A stretch of DNA of 64,000 bases from Lentilitoribacter sp039986595 (GCA_039986595.1 JBDWQJ010000004.1:496001-560000); one strand, 5' to 3'; counted from the first letter of the stretch, positions 35,027 to 43,899 are shown. The notes: generated by a model from the letters alone, not told the origin. A program made the numbers and translations.

Positions 35027-37267
35027 TTATACAAATTCGATGAATTTATTAAACGGCATTTCGCGCAAACGTTGACCTGTTGCGGCAAAAATTGCATTGG
35101 CCAATGCGGGTGCAGCTGGCGGTACCGGTGGTTCGCCTATACCTCTGATTTTATGACCGTTTTCAAGGCCCTTTACAATGATTTCAGGGCATTGATACAT
35201 CCGCATCGCTTCATGCTGATGATAGTTTGATTGCTCTGCCTTGCCATCTGAATAGGTGATCTCAGAGTTGATCGCATGACCAAGCCCGAAGACTACGCCG
35301 CCTTGCACCAGATTCTCAAAATTGACTGGATCTATGACCGTGCCCACATCACAGGCCACATATACTTTATCGATCTTAATGCCTGCGTCCGTGTTGGTCA
35401 CTTCAACAACCTCGGCAACCGGCACACCAAAACTTTCAACAAATGCAACGCCTCGACCTTGGTTTGGACCTAAATCAGAGCCCCAACTCGACATTTCCGC
35501 CGCTGTTTCAAGCACTTTGCGCGATAAATCGTGATTCATAAGACGAATACGCTCTTCCATGGGGTCTGCACCTGCCTCGTGAATAAGCTCATCGAGCAAA
35601 CTATCGAAGAAAAAACCAGCAGCTGGTGCACCGACAGATCGCCAAGACGACGTTGGCGCCAGCTCTGGTGCTCGGTAGGCTTGCATACGATAATTATCGA
35701 TTTTGTACGGATTATTCCATGCGCCAGCTGCTAATTGGCTATCCGGCCCGGGAACCGTAAAATCCAAACGACCCATTTGCGATGAAATAACCGAAGGTGC
35801 TGCGAGCGATAAGTCAATTGCGATAACCTTGCCATTTTCGACCTTACCGCGTCCACGACCCATCGAAATATGACGCGGGAAATCATGGGCAAAATCTTCT
35901 TCTCGCGTATAGGTAAGCTTGACCGGTGTTCCACGCATTTTCATTGCTATTTCAGTAGCTTGTTTGATATGTTCAAACTCTAGACGATGACCAAATGAGC
36001 CACCCATATATTGATTGTGCAAAATGACTTGGTCTTGTTCATGCCCTGTTATACTGGCAACAACTTGCTGCAGAAAACGCGGCATTTGATGCCCTGTCCA
36101 GACTTCAACTTGGTTGTCATTTACAAGAACAATAGCATTAAGTGGTTCAAGCGGAGCGTGCGCTACATAGGGTGAGCGATACTCCGCTTCGAAAATTTTG
36201 CCACTTGCCAGAACCGCTTCGCTGTCCCCGTCATTACGCCATGTGCTATCCAATAAATCTGCGCTGAAGCTTTCTGTAAGTGTTTTCCAATGGTCTGCCT
36301 GTTCTGCCGGATACGGCGCATCACCCCAATTGTATTTAATTGCGTTGCATGCATTAAACGCGCGCCATGTATTATCAGCTACGACAGCCACGCCACCAGT
36401 AATTTCAAACACGTCCTTTACGCCACGCATTGTTTTCGCAGCAGAAGGGTCAAATCCGTTGAGCACCCCCCCTTGACGTGGATTAACGCAGACGGACGCG
36501 TGAACCATACCTTCAACTTCAATATCGATACCATAATTTATTGTTCCAGTTGATTTCCCCACAATATCAAGACGTTCCATAGGCTTGCCTATAAGGCGCC
36601 ATGCTTTTGGATCACGTAGGGGTACATTTTTTACCGGATCAAGCGTGGCTGCTATTCCCGCAAGTTCTGTATATTTAAGTTCACTGCCATTAGGCAGTTG
36701 AACCGCACCATTGGAGGTTTTTAGCTGATCAATCGGCAAGCCTGTCTTCTGTGATGCAGCAAGTTTAAGTGTTTCGCGTGCTGTGGCACCAGCCTCGCGT
36801 AGTTTAACAAAACTATCGGGCATAGAAGTTGAACCACCGGTTCCCTGCAAGCCCAGCAATTTTATTACACTGCCCATCACAGTTCGCATGGTTTCAGCGG
36901 TAAATCCTTCGTCGGTAGCCTTAAATGGCACACCCTCTTCGGCCATCGCCGTATTCCAATAGGCAGGGCTTGGCTCACCAAAACTTGTTTCAAATTGGCC
37001 AAATTCTATGTCGAGTTCTTCCGCAATAAGTGCTGCTTGTGAAGAAACAACACCTTGGCCTTTATCGCCGTGGGGGGTGATAAGTGTGACTTTCTCACTA
37101 TCGATGATCACCCATGGGTTAAATGTGGCTTCACCTTCGGCCAGATCATTTGCAAGAGGGTTTTCTGGATCGCGGCTGACCATATAAGCGCCAAATGCAA
37201 CACCACCGGCAATTGTTGCAGAACCAATGAGAAATGTACGTCGTGCGATTTTTGCTGCGCGTCCCAT
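35027..37267 (-). CDS. molybdopterin hydroxylase large subunit (IorB-like)
   Basis: Catalytic subunit of a periplasmic xanthine-dehydrogenase-family enzyme, of the group that includes isoquinoline 1-oxidoreductase beta subunit and membrane-linked aldehyde dehydrogenases. The 746-residue protein starts with a Tat-type signal (ARRTFLIGSATIAGG), then two molybdopterin-binding regions; QYMGGSFGHRLEFEH and RSVGAPAAGFFFDSLLDEL are recognisable. The near C-terminal IRGIGEPPVPPAAPALANA contains the Glu (GEPP) that acts as base. One base after the iron-sulfur subunit. The actual substrate (N-heterocycle, aldehyde or other) cannot be told. Confidence 0.86.
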   Translation of the reverse strand: MGRAAKIARRTFLIGSATIAGGVAFGAYMVSRDPENPLANDLAEGEATFNPWVIIDSEKVTLITPHGDKGQGVVSSQAALIAEELDIEFGQFETSFGEPSPAYWNTAMAEEGVPFKATDEGFTAETMRTVMGSVIKLLGLQGTGGSTSMPDSFVKLREAGATARETLKLAASQKTGLPIDQLKTSNGAVQLPNGSELKYTELAGIAATLDPVKNVPLRDPKAWRLIGKPMERLDIVGKSTGTINYGIDIEVEGMVHASVCVNPRQGGVLNGFDPSAAKTMRGVKDVFEITGGVAVVADNTWRAFNACNAIKYNWGDAPYPAEQADHWKTLTESFSADLLDSTWRNDGDSEAVLASGKIFEAEYRSPYVAHAPLEPLNAIVLVNDNQVEVWTGHQMPRFLQQVVASITGHEQDQVILHNQYMGGSFGHRLEFEHIKQATEIAMKMRGTPVKLTYTREEDFAHDFPRHISMGRGRGKVENGKVIAIDLSLAAPSVISSQMGRLDFTVPGPDSQLAAGAWNNPYKIDNYRMQAYRAPELAPTSSWRSVGAPAAGFFFDSLLDELIHEAGADPMEERIRLMNHDLSRKVLETAAEMSSWGSDLGPNQGRGVAFVESFGVPVAEVVEVTNTDAGIKIDKVYVACDVGTVIDPVNFENLVQGGVVFGLGHAINSEITYSDGKAEQSNYHQHEAMRMYQCPEIIVKGLENGHKIRGIGEPPVPPAAPALANAIFAATGQRLREMPFNKFIEFV

Positions 37268-37268
37268 A

Positions 37269-37727
37269 CTATGCGCTCCTTAAATTTGCAGCAGCTGATT
37301 TTACAGCAGCGCGAATTCGAGGGTAAGTGCCGCAACGGCAAAGATTAGCACTCATTACAGCGTCAATTTCTTCATCAGATGGATCATCGTTGACATCAAG
37401 CAACGAGGCAGCGGACATAATTTGACCAGATTGGCAATAACCGCATTGGGCAACTTGATGATCGACCCATGCTTTCTGCACGATATGAAGTGCATCGGGT
37501 GTTCCAAGCCCTTCAATTGTCTTAACCTCACCCTCCAAATCAGCCATTCGCATCTGACAGGAACGCACTGCAACACCATCAATATGCACCGTACAAGCAC
37601 CACATTGAGCGATACCACAACCATATTTTACACCAGTGATACCCAATTCATCACGCAACACCCATAAGAGTGGCATTTCCGGTTCGACATCTACATTGTG
37701 GGTTTGACCATTCACGCTAAGTTTCAT
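37269..37727 (-). CDS. molybdenum hydroxylase (2Fe-2S) small subunit (IorA-like)
   Basis: Electron-transfer subunit with two 2Fe-2S clusters. The 152-residue protein has the plant-type ferredoxin motif GCGIAQCGACTVHIDG with Cys37, Cys42, Cys45 and Cys57, and the second cluster motif QCGYCQSGQ plus LCRCGTYPRI. ATG 37727 has a GGAGGC Shine-Dalgarno; the reading from 37817 would run through the operator region. There is no FAD-binding subunit gene, as expected for the two-subunit IorAB type that passes electrons to a cytochrome. First gene of the operon. Confidence 0.9.
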   Translation of the reverse strand: MKLSVNGQTHNVDVEPEMPLLWVLRDELGITGVKYGCGIAQCGACTVHIDGVAVRSCQMRMADLEGEVKTIEGLGTPDALHIVQKAWVDHQVAQCGYCQSGQIMSAASLLDVNDDPSDEEIDAVMSANLCRCGTYPRIRAAVKSAAANLRSA

Positions 37728-37805
37728 CGACTTGCCTCCAAGAGTACATGTAAGATAAGTAAACGTTGGCAAATCGAAAGATTTGTTGATGATTTCTAGC
37801 CATAG

Positions 37806-37881
37806 CTTACTTGACATTTAATCAAATATTGTCAATTTGTAAGCATAATTGGACAAATTTTTAAATTTTGTCAAGATGTAA
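37806..37881. promoter_or_regulatory. divergent control region with paired dyads (probable TetR operators)
   Basis: Two inverted repeats lie between the ior operon and its divergent tetR gene: TTGACA (37811-37816) with TGTCAA (37829-37834), flanked by CTTAC and GTAAG, and TTGGACAAAT with ATTTTGTCAA at about 37849-37873. Both share the half-site TTGACA/TGTCAA. The second sits directly upstream of the tetR start, as expected for an autoregulating repressor. The half-sites also resemble -35 boxes. Confidence 0.5.
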
Positions 37882-37883
37882 GT

Positions 37884-38447
37884 ATGAATGAAAAACAAAA
37901 AAAGATAATCATGTGTGCGATTGAGGTGATCACGCGTTATGGGGTGCGCAAGGCAACCATGGGCGACATTGCCGATCAAGCAGGTATTTCGCGACAGACA
38001 CTTTACGCTAGTTACAAGAATAAAGAAGAAATTCTTGCTGCAACTATCCGATACTCAACTGACAAAACAATTGAGGAAGTAGAAAAGGCGTGGTCTGTTC
38101 AGGTGAAATTGAGCGAAAAGATCGATGCATTCTTCGAAATGGCTATTATTTTCTACTTTAAAGCAATGGCTGATATGCCGGATTGGAAAGATATTATTTC
38201 CGGCCACAATGATATCGGTCCAGAGGAAAAAAGAGCTGCTGAGGACAGAAAGGCTGAACTGCTCGCATCATTATTCGTTGAATATGATGAGCCGCTTAAG
38301 AAAAATGGGTCAAATGCGAAAGACTACGCCGAGTTCTTCGCAAGCTCAGCCTCGAATTTTAAATACATCGCCCAAGATGAAGCTCAACTGCGCCGTCTCC
38401 TTTCATCATTGAAAAGTTCAACTTTGCTAATGGTTAGCGAGCATTAA
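37884..38447 (+). CDS. TetR/AcrR family transcriptional regulator
   Basis: DNA-binding repressor of 187 residues. The N-terminal helix-turn-helix is clear: ATMGDIADQAGISRQTLYAS followed by YKNKEEI (about 24-50). The C-terminal ligand-binding helices do not point to a known ligand. Divergent from the molybdenum hydroxylase operon with shared dyads between, so it most likely controls that operon and itself. Confidence 0.87.
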   Translation: MNEKQKKIIMCAIEVITRYGVRKATMGDIADQAGISRQTLYASYKNKEEILAATIRYSTDKTIEEVEKAWSVQVKLSEKIDAFFEMAIIFYFKAMADMPDWKDIISGHNDIGPEEKRAAEDRKAELLASLFVEYDEPLKKNGSNAKDYAEFFASSASNFKYIAQDEAQLRRLLSSLKSSTLLMVSEH

Positions 38448-38753
38448 TCGATTATCAGCAAGCTGATAATTATGAGCTATGCGTCTGCCACAGATCACAA
38501 CAGTGTATCTTGGCTAATACAACCCCCATTGTATTTCTTGTGATTGTAAAATTCTGTTGTATCGTTACATAATGTCACGGCTGACAAGACTAGGCATCTC
38601 TATAATTAGGTGAGATAACAAAGCCTATAAACACATTGTCCAACAATATCATCTCTTTTCCAATCTAGGTTTCAACACCAGATATTGAAAACTATTTTAT
38701 GATGTTCTAACACACCGGAAGAGCAGACCTTAATTAGAATTTGAGAACCAAAA
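38448..38753. other. 306-bp intergenic region upstream of the PLP decarboxylase
   Basis: Holds a perfect palindrome at 38451-38470, a TCACAACAGTGT motif at 38495-38506 shared with the TVP38 upstream region, and an inverted repeat AATACAA (38516-38522) / TTGTATT (38529-38535). No coding frame with a ribosome binding site was seen. Confidence 0.5.
38451..38470. repeat. perfect palindrome after the tetR gene
   Basis: ATTATCAGC and GCTGATAAT are exact 9-bp inverted repeats with a 2-base centre, 3 bp after the tetR stop. There is no T-run, so it is not a standard terminator; it may be a regulator site or part of the mRNA end. Confidence 0.5.
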
Positions 38754-40175
38754 ATGACTTCTGAAGGCAATCATCTTGACCCAGAAAACTGGGAAGATTT
38801 CAGCCACGATATGCACAACTTAATGGATCAGTGTTTAGAACGGATGAAACAAGCGCGTGATTTCCCTTGGCAACTAAAGCCCAATGATCTTGGTGGTCGC
38901 TTATCTTTAAAGTCCGAAAACGCGGGTGTTGGTTCGGCACGAACTTTTGAGCATTTATCGAAAGATATTATGCCTTACGCCACAGGCAATACACATCCAC
39001 GTTTCTTTGGCTGGGTGCATGGTGCTGGACTACCAGTATCAGTTGGTGCCGAACTGGTTGCAGCCACTATGAACAGCAATTGTGGTGGCCGAGATCACGG
39101 TGCTATAGAGGTGGAACGCGCGACCCTCGATTGGCTGCTTGACGTATCCGGCTTGCCCGATACTGCGTCCGCCATTCTTACAACAGGCACATCGCAAGCA
39201 ACCATTTTAGCGCTTACAACAGCTCGCAATCGACAGTTCGGCCATGATGTTAGAAAAACCGGCATTCAATCACTTCCCAAAATTGCAGTTTATGTTAGAC
39301 GCGGCACGCACTCATGTATTGGTAAAGCGCTCGATGCCATGGGCTACGGCTCAGATTCCATCCATGTTGTCGATACAGATGAAAACATGCGGATGGATAT
39401 CGCGTCTCTAAAAACGGCGGTAAAGGAAGATCGAGCATCAGGCATTGTTCCATTAGCAATAATAGGCACAGCAGGATCTGTGAATACAGGCTCTTTTGAT
39501 CTGCTGGATAAAATTGCTGATTTTTGTGCTGAGCAGGACATTTGGTTCCACGTAGATGGTGCATTTGGTTTTTGGGCAAAACTCGCTGACGAACCGTGGA
39601 AACACTTAGTAAATGGTATGGGTCGCGCTAATTCAATTGCATGTGACTTCCATAAATGGATGTCAGTTCCTTATGATTGTGGTGCATGCATGATCTATGA
39701 TCGCACACTTCACTTTGACACATTCACATCACGCCCAAATTATCTAGAACAACAAGATGAAGGTCTCGGCGGAGGAGATCTATGGTTTTGCGATTATGGC
39801 TTGGAGTTATCACGAGGCTTTAGGGCGCTTAAAGTCTGGACGGCAGTTAAATCCATTGGCGTTGAAGCCTTTTCAGCTTCTATCACAGACAATTGCAAAC
39901 AAACGTCGTTGATGGCTGAGTTAGTAGAAGCGTCAGACGTATTGGAACTTTCATTTCCTGTGTCCTCGAATATATGCTGTTTCTACATCAAAAACGGTGA
40001 TGTAAATGCGATAGCGGCTAAACTTCAACTCAACGGCGATGCTGTATTCTCCACGACGATCATTAAAGACAGGCCTTGTCTTCGTGCTGCCCTCGTTAAT
40101 CACCGCACCACATCAGATGATATTCGCCAATCAATTTCCGCCGTCGAAAACGCGGTTTTAGACATCGCAACTTAA
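38754..40175 (+). CDS. pyridoxal-dependent amino acid decarboxylase
   Basis: Group II PLP decarboxylase (aromatic-L-amino-acid / glutamate decarboxylase superfamily). The 473-residue protein has TTGTSQATILALTTAR (phosphate site), His186 that stacks on PLP, HVDGAFG with the PLP-pairing Asp268, and the Schiff-base Lys301 in CDFHKWMSVPYDCG. Substrate cannot be fixed; homologues act on aromatic amino acids, aspartate or related compounds. Stands alone, with an elaborate upstream region. Lies in the accessory-looking stretch after tRNA-Arg. Confidence 0.84.
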   Translation: MTSEGNHLDPENWEDFSHDMHNLMDQCLERMKQARDFPWQLKPNDLGGRLSLKSENAGVGSARTFEHLSKDIMPYATGNTHPRFFGWVHGAGLPVSVGAELVAATMNSNCGGRDHGAIEVERATLDWLLDVSGLPDTASAILTTGTSQATILALTTARNRQFGHDVRKTGIQSLPKIAVYVRRGTHSCIGKALDAMGYGSDSIHVVDTDENMRMDIASLKTAVKEDRASGIVPLAIIGTAGSVNTGSFDLLDKIADFCAEQDIWFHVDGAFGFWAKLADEPWKHLVNGMGRANSIACDFHKWMSVPYDCGACMIYDRTLHFDTFTSRPNYLEQQDEGLGGGDLWFCDYGLELSRGFRALKVWTAVKSIGVEAFSASITDNCKQTSLMAELVEASDVLELSFPVSSNICCFYIKNGDVNAIAAKLQLNGDAVFSTTIIKDRPCLRAALVNHRTTSDDIRQSISAVENAVLDIAT

Positions 40176-40431
40176 ATTGTTTTCGGGCAACAAGTTTGCC
40201 AGCTTATTCTAATGGGCGCTTTCCACCTTTGCATAAACCGTAATTCTCGTAACTTCAGCATCCCTTCTCAATTCAATTGTTAGAAATTGTGGGACCTTCT
40301 ACCAAACAGAGAATGCGGTCATTAACATTATATGGCCGCTTGATGCTCGCAAATGCGAGGGCCGCGTTCAAAGATACGATAATTTTTTCGCTGCCTTCAG
40401 GGGTAAAAAGATAACCTGAAAATGCAAAGCC

Positions 40432-40719
40432 TTAGCCTAAAAGCTTGGCGTTTTGTGGATCGTAAATTGGATCGGCAACAACTGTAGCTACGTAATCATG
40501 GGTTAGGATTTGTATATCCAATTCGTCGCCTATTGTTATGTCTCGTCTTTCAATCCATGCAACTGCCAGCATTTTTCCGGTGCGCCATCCCATCCCTCCT
40601 GAAGTGACATACCCTAATAGATCACCGTCTTTTGAAACTGGTTCTGTACCCCAGCAAGGGGGTGCGTGAACATCGATCCAACGCTTGCCCCATGACAGCG
40701 CCATGGGTGAACAAGTCAC
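40432..40719 (-). pseudogene. fragment of GcvT-domain dehydrogenase (DMGDH/sarcosine type)
   Basis: A 95-codon frame whose residues from about 18 on match the C-terminal barrel of glycine-cleavage T proteins and dimethylglycine/sarcosine dehydrogenases: WGTEPVSKDGDLLGYVTSGG, GWRTGKMLAVAWIE and ATVVADPIYDPQNAKLLG. The intact enzymes have about 380 (GcvT) to 800 residues; nothing upstream in any frame continues the similarity. It is probably a gene remnant. Downstream a stop-free, start-less reading (40273-40431, same frame) is not identifiable. Confidence 0.72.
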
Positions 40720-40868
40720 TACAAATTGGCGTGGTTTTAAAAATAACAGTCATGATTTCTTTAAATATCTCAAGACAAGATCAGAAACTACCCAATTAGC
40801 GGTGATGAGTGGTGAGGGTTATCCGCTGCGCTATCGGCAGGTAATGTCCCAAAACGCTTAAGGTTTGG

Positions 40869-41615
40869 CTAGCCGAAATCAACGGCATGCAACAAGCTGC
40901 CATTTTTTTTGAGCCACTTTTTACCTTCTTGCATATGTGGGCACAAACTTTCGCATAATTGCCAAAATTGCGGCTCATGGTTCATCTCAACCAAATGCGC
41001 AACTTCATGCGCGGTCAAGTAATCCAAAACATAGGATGGCGCCATGATAATGCGCCACGAATAAGACAACTTACCATCGGATGAGCATGAGCCCCAACGA
41101 CTGCGCGTATCGCGCAATGTGATCGACTTATATGGCTTTCCAAGTTGCTCAGCATGATAATTTGTAAATTTTTCTAAATCGTTACGGGCTTGTTTTTTTA
41201 AATAATCAGCTATCCGACGGTTTAAATGTTCCTCGCCTCCAGATACGCGCAGGATATGTTGGTCCCCATCGCTAATGGCTTCGGTCACACCACGAATTTC
41301 CCCTGTGCGTTCGATCACATGATCAATCCCACGAATTGGAATAGTATGCCCTTCACGAAGGCCGCTTTCTTTTGGGAATTTTGCCAGCTTGGTAAGGATC
41401 CAACCATGGTATTTGTCGAGAAATTCAGATATTTCACTTTCGTCCAGATGGGGCGGAACTGTAAGGCTTAGCCCTCGACCGCCTGGGTCAATACGAAGCG
41501 TAATTCGTTTGGCACGTTTGTTGGACTTAATTTTAAGCGGCAATATGCGATCACCAACCGCTAATGTGCGGTTGGTTGGTGACGGGTTTGATCTTTTTTT
41601 CGCAAACGAAAACAT
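40869..41615 (-). CDS. YgjP-like metallopeptidase (DUF45, M48-like)
   Basis: Zinc metallopeptidase of the YgjP/WLM type. The 248-residue protein has the HExxH motif in LTAHEVAHLVEMNHEPQFW (His203, Glu204, His207; second-sphere His in MNHEPQF) and the family phrase RDTRSRWGSCSSDGKLSYSW. No signal peptide, so cytoplasmic. Target unknown. Downstream of DUF2852 with a terminator between them. Confidence 0.85.
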   Translation of the reverse strand: MFSFAKKRSNPSPTNRTLAVGDRILPLKIKSNKRAKRITLRIDPGGRGLSLTVPPHLDESEISEFLDKYHGWILTKLAKFPKESGLREGHTIPIRGIDHVIERTGEIRGVTEAISDGDQHILRVSGGEEHLNRRIADYLKKQARNDLEKFTNYHAEQLGKPYKSITLRDTRSRWGSCSSDGKLSYSWRIIMAPSYVLDYLTAHEVAHLVEMNHEPQFWQLCESLCPHMQEGKKWLKKNGSLLHAVDFG

Positions 41616-41663
41616 GATTTTATTTTATCTGATTCGCAAATTAGCTGTTAGATATCTTTCACG

Positions 41664-41692
41664 CATAAAAAACGGCGCGATGAAGCGCCGTT
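41664..41692 (-). terminator. rho-independent terminator after the DUF2852 gene
   Basis: On the minus strand AACGGCGC (41692-41685) and GCGCCGTT (41678-41671) form an 8-bp stem with a 6-base loop followed by six T residues. It lies 20 bp after the DUF2852 stop. Confidence 0.85.
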
Positions 41693-41712
41693 AATTGCAT
41701 AAGGCTAAAAAC

Positions 41713-42162
41713 CTATTTTGTGGTTTTAGGAACCGAACTTTTTTTCTTAGACTTTTCGTCAGATTGTTGACGGCTTTTCATAAAAGCATCAAACTCTTCA
41801 CGGTCACGTGCTCTGCGTAGATCACGCATATGTGCATCAAACTCATCGCGCATCTTATCAAGTTTGCGGCGCTCTTCATCCAAACGATCTAATTCTTCCT
41901 CACGCCACTCATCAAAAGCACCATTTCCTGATCTGTAATGTGCACCAGATCGGCCATAACGTTGATCTGTTGAACGACGGCATGATTTGAAAAATCCGTC
42001 CGTTGCATGATTAACTTCAGCTTTAAATTCGTTCAGCCGATCGCCCCACAAAATATAAGCAAGCATTGCAAGACCCAATGGCCAAAAGACCATAAAACCC
42101 AGAACCATTAGCGCAATTGTCGCTGGTGTCCACGCAGGTCGAATTAAGGCAGACTGTGTCAT
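41713..42162 (-). CDS. DUF2852 domain-containing membrane protein
   Basis: A 149-residue protein of unknown function typical of Rhizobiales. N-terminal part has the DUF2852 pattern with one or two membrane helices (about 12-42, TPATIALMVLGFMVFWPLGL), then RLNEFKAEVNHATDGFF. The C-terminal half is a strongly charged coiled coil (EEELDRLDEERRKLDKMRDE) and a Lys-rich tail. Monocistronic, with its own terminator. Confidence 0.85.
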   Translation of the reverse strand: MTQSALIRPAWTPATIALMVLGFMVFWPLGLAMLAYILWGDRLNEFKAEVNHATDGFFKSCRRSTDQRYGRSGAHYRSGNGAFDEWREEELDRLDEERRKLDKMRDEFDAHMRDLRRARDREEFDAFMKSRQQSDEKSKKKSSVPKTTK

Positions 42163-42360
42163 TTCTTAGTAATCCTCATCAGCTCTAAAGAACAAAAATT
42201 GCCCTCTTACTAGATAAGATGTGGTGAGAATTTTACTTCGTTTCAAGATAAATTGATCAAATTTTCAGTGATTTTGATCAGTTACATGCCGAAAATGATC
42301 AGAAACTGAACGAAATTCAGTTACTTAGGTAAGTTATGAGAATACGGAGAAATTTGAAAC

Positions 42361-43599
42361 TTAAGCGCTCTTTTTGTCCAATTTACCCATGAAATCCAAA
42401 ATCATTGGAGAAATTTCCGCACGGAATTTTGAACCGTTAAACACGCCATAATGACCAACATTTGGTTGGATATAATGCTTGCGTTTGGCTTTTGGGATAT
42501 TTGGGCAAATCGTTTGGGCGGCCTGTGTTTGGCCAACACCGGAAATATCGTCGTTTTCACCCTCAATCGTCAAAAGAGCACATTTCTTAATTGCGCCTGT
42601 ATCGATCAACTCACCACGGTGCATCATCTCACCTTTAGGAAGTGAGTGCTTGATGAAAACTGTCTCAACGGTCTGAAGGTAAAACTCTTCTGTTAGGTCC
42701 ATCACTGCAAGATATTCATCATAAAAATCACGGTGTTTCTCAGCAGTTTCCCCATCACCCTTAACAAGGTTGAGGAAAAAGCCCTGTTGAGCTTCCATGT
42801 GTTTATCCAAATTCATCGACATGAAGCCTGATAATTGCAAAAAGCCCGGATAAACACGACGTCCAGCCCCTTTGAGCGGCCATGGTACAGTCATAATCAC
42901 ATTATCGCGGAACCATGATAATGGCTTAGATTCTGCAAGCTCATTCACCGCCGTTGGGTTAACGCGCGTATCGATTGGGCCACCCATCAGCGTCATGGAG
43001 CGTGGGATATTCTGCTCATTTCTACTTTCCATTAAAGCAATGGCCGCAAGAACAGGTACAGAAGGCTGACAGACCGCCATCACATGCGTGTCTGGGCCGA
43101 GTGTGTTGAACATATCGATCAGGTAATCGACATAATCATCAAGATCGAACGAGCCGTTGGATTGAGGTACAATCCGCGCATCAGTCCAGTCTGTGATGTA
43201 AAGTTCTGCATTCGGTAATAGCGTCTCAACAGTACCACGCAGCAATGTTGCATAATGGCCTGACATTGGCGCAACAATTAGAATTTTAGATTGCGCTTCA
43301 TGGTTTTTCGGCAGATCTCGTTTGAAATGAATAAGGTCGCAAAATGGTTTTGACCAAACCACATGCTCCTCAACACTCACAGTGCCTGAGGCCATCTGTG
43401 CTGTCTCGATACCAAAATCAGGCTTACCATAGCGACGCGTTGAGCGCTCAAAAACTTCAAACCCAGCATTCATTGCACGACCCATCGGCGTGTTTGATAA
43501 TGGATTGGCAGGATTTACATATGTAAAACGCATGGCGTCCGCAAACGCACGAACCGGTGCAATTGCTGCATGGTTCATTTCATAAAGTTTATAGTACAT
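42361..43599 (-). CDS. phaZ: intracellular polyhydroxyalkanoate depolymerase
   Basis: Degrades stored poly-hydroxyalkanoate granules. The 412-residue protein begins MYYKLYEMNHAAIAPVRAFA, the family start, and has the nucleophile elbow HVMAVCQPSVPV with Cys177, as in intracellular depolymerases that use Cys rather than Ser; NVGHYGVFNGSKFR near the C-terminus carries the active-site His. ATG 43599 has an AGGCGG Shine-Dalgarno; the reading from 43677 adds 26 residues without support. No other PHA gene is in the window. Confidence 0.9.
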   Translation of the reverse strand: MYYKLYEMNHAAIAPVRAFADAMRFTYVNPANPLSNTPMGRAMNAGFEVFERSTRRYGKPDFGIETAQMASGTVSVEEHVVWSKPFCDLIHFKRDLPKNHEAQSKILIVAPMSGHYATLLRGTVETLLPNAELYITDWTDARIVPQSNGSFDLDDYVDYLIDMFNTLGPDTHVMAVCQPSVPVLAAIALMESRNEQNIPRSMTLMGGPIDTRVNPTAVNELAESKPLSWFRDNVIMTVPWPLKGAGRRVYPGFLQLSGFMSMNLDKHMEAQQGFFLNLVKGDGETAEKHRDFYDEYLAVMDLTEEFYLQTVETVFIKHSLPKGEMMHRGELIDTGAIKKCALLTIEGENDDISGVGQTQAAQTICPNIPKAKRKHYIQPNVGHYGVFNGSKFRAEISPMILDFMGKLDKKSA

Positions 43600-43899
43600 A
43601 TACTTACCGCCTATCCTATGAACCGGTTTAATTGCGGCCCTCGTAATCGATTGCAAACTATCATGCTGATTTTGCATTGCAACATGCGTGCCATTATTTT
43701 TGTACTGAGAATCATTAAATAAGTTAACGCTGGTGCGAAAATGACCAATATTACGAATTAATGAGACTTATTCTCATTTAAATTGAGAACAATGCGCATT
43801 TTTGTAAAATAGTGAGACTTCCTCTTGATTTTTCTGTAAATTATATCGATATGCACTCATAAATTCCTATTTAAGTAATGAGAGTGAGATTTCTGCGAA
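43600..43899. other. 300-bp intergenic region between divergent phaZ and grpE
   Basis: Very AT-rich. Contains the inverted repeat TTCTCA (43771-43776) / TGAGAA (43784-43789) with a 7-bp AT centre. A clear sigma-32 promoter or CIRCE element for grpE was not found by eye. Confidence 0.4.
43771..43789. promoter_or_regulatory. TTCTCA-N7-TGAGAA dyad between phaZ and grpE
   Basis: Exact 6-bp arms with an all-AT centre (TTTAAAT). The layout suits a dimeric regulator, and an AT-rich 19-bp dyad is also the general form of iron-responsive sites, but no specific consensus is matched. Confidence 0.3.

Noticed and set aside
40869..42162. YgjP and DUF2852 as part of the accessory block
   Set aside because: DUF2852 is a typical Rhizobiales core gene with its own terminator, so the block is taken to end before 40869.
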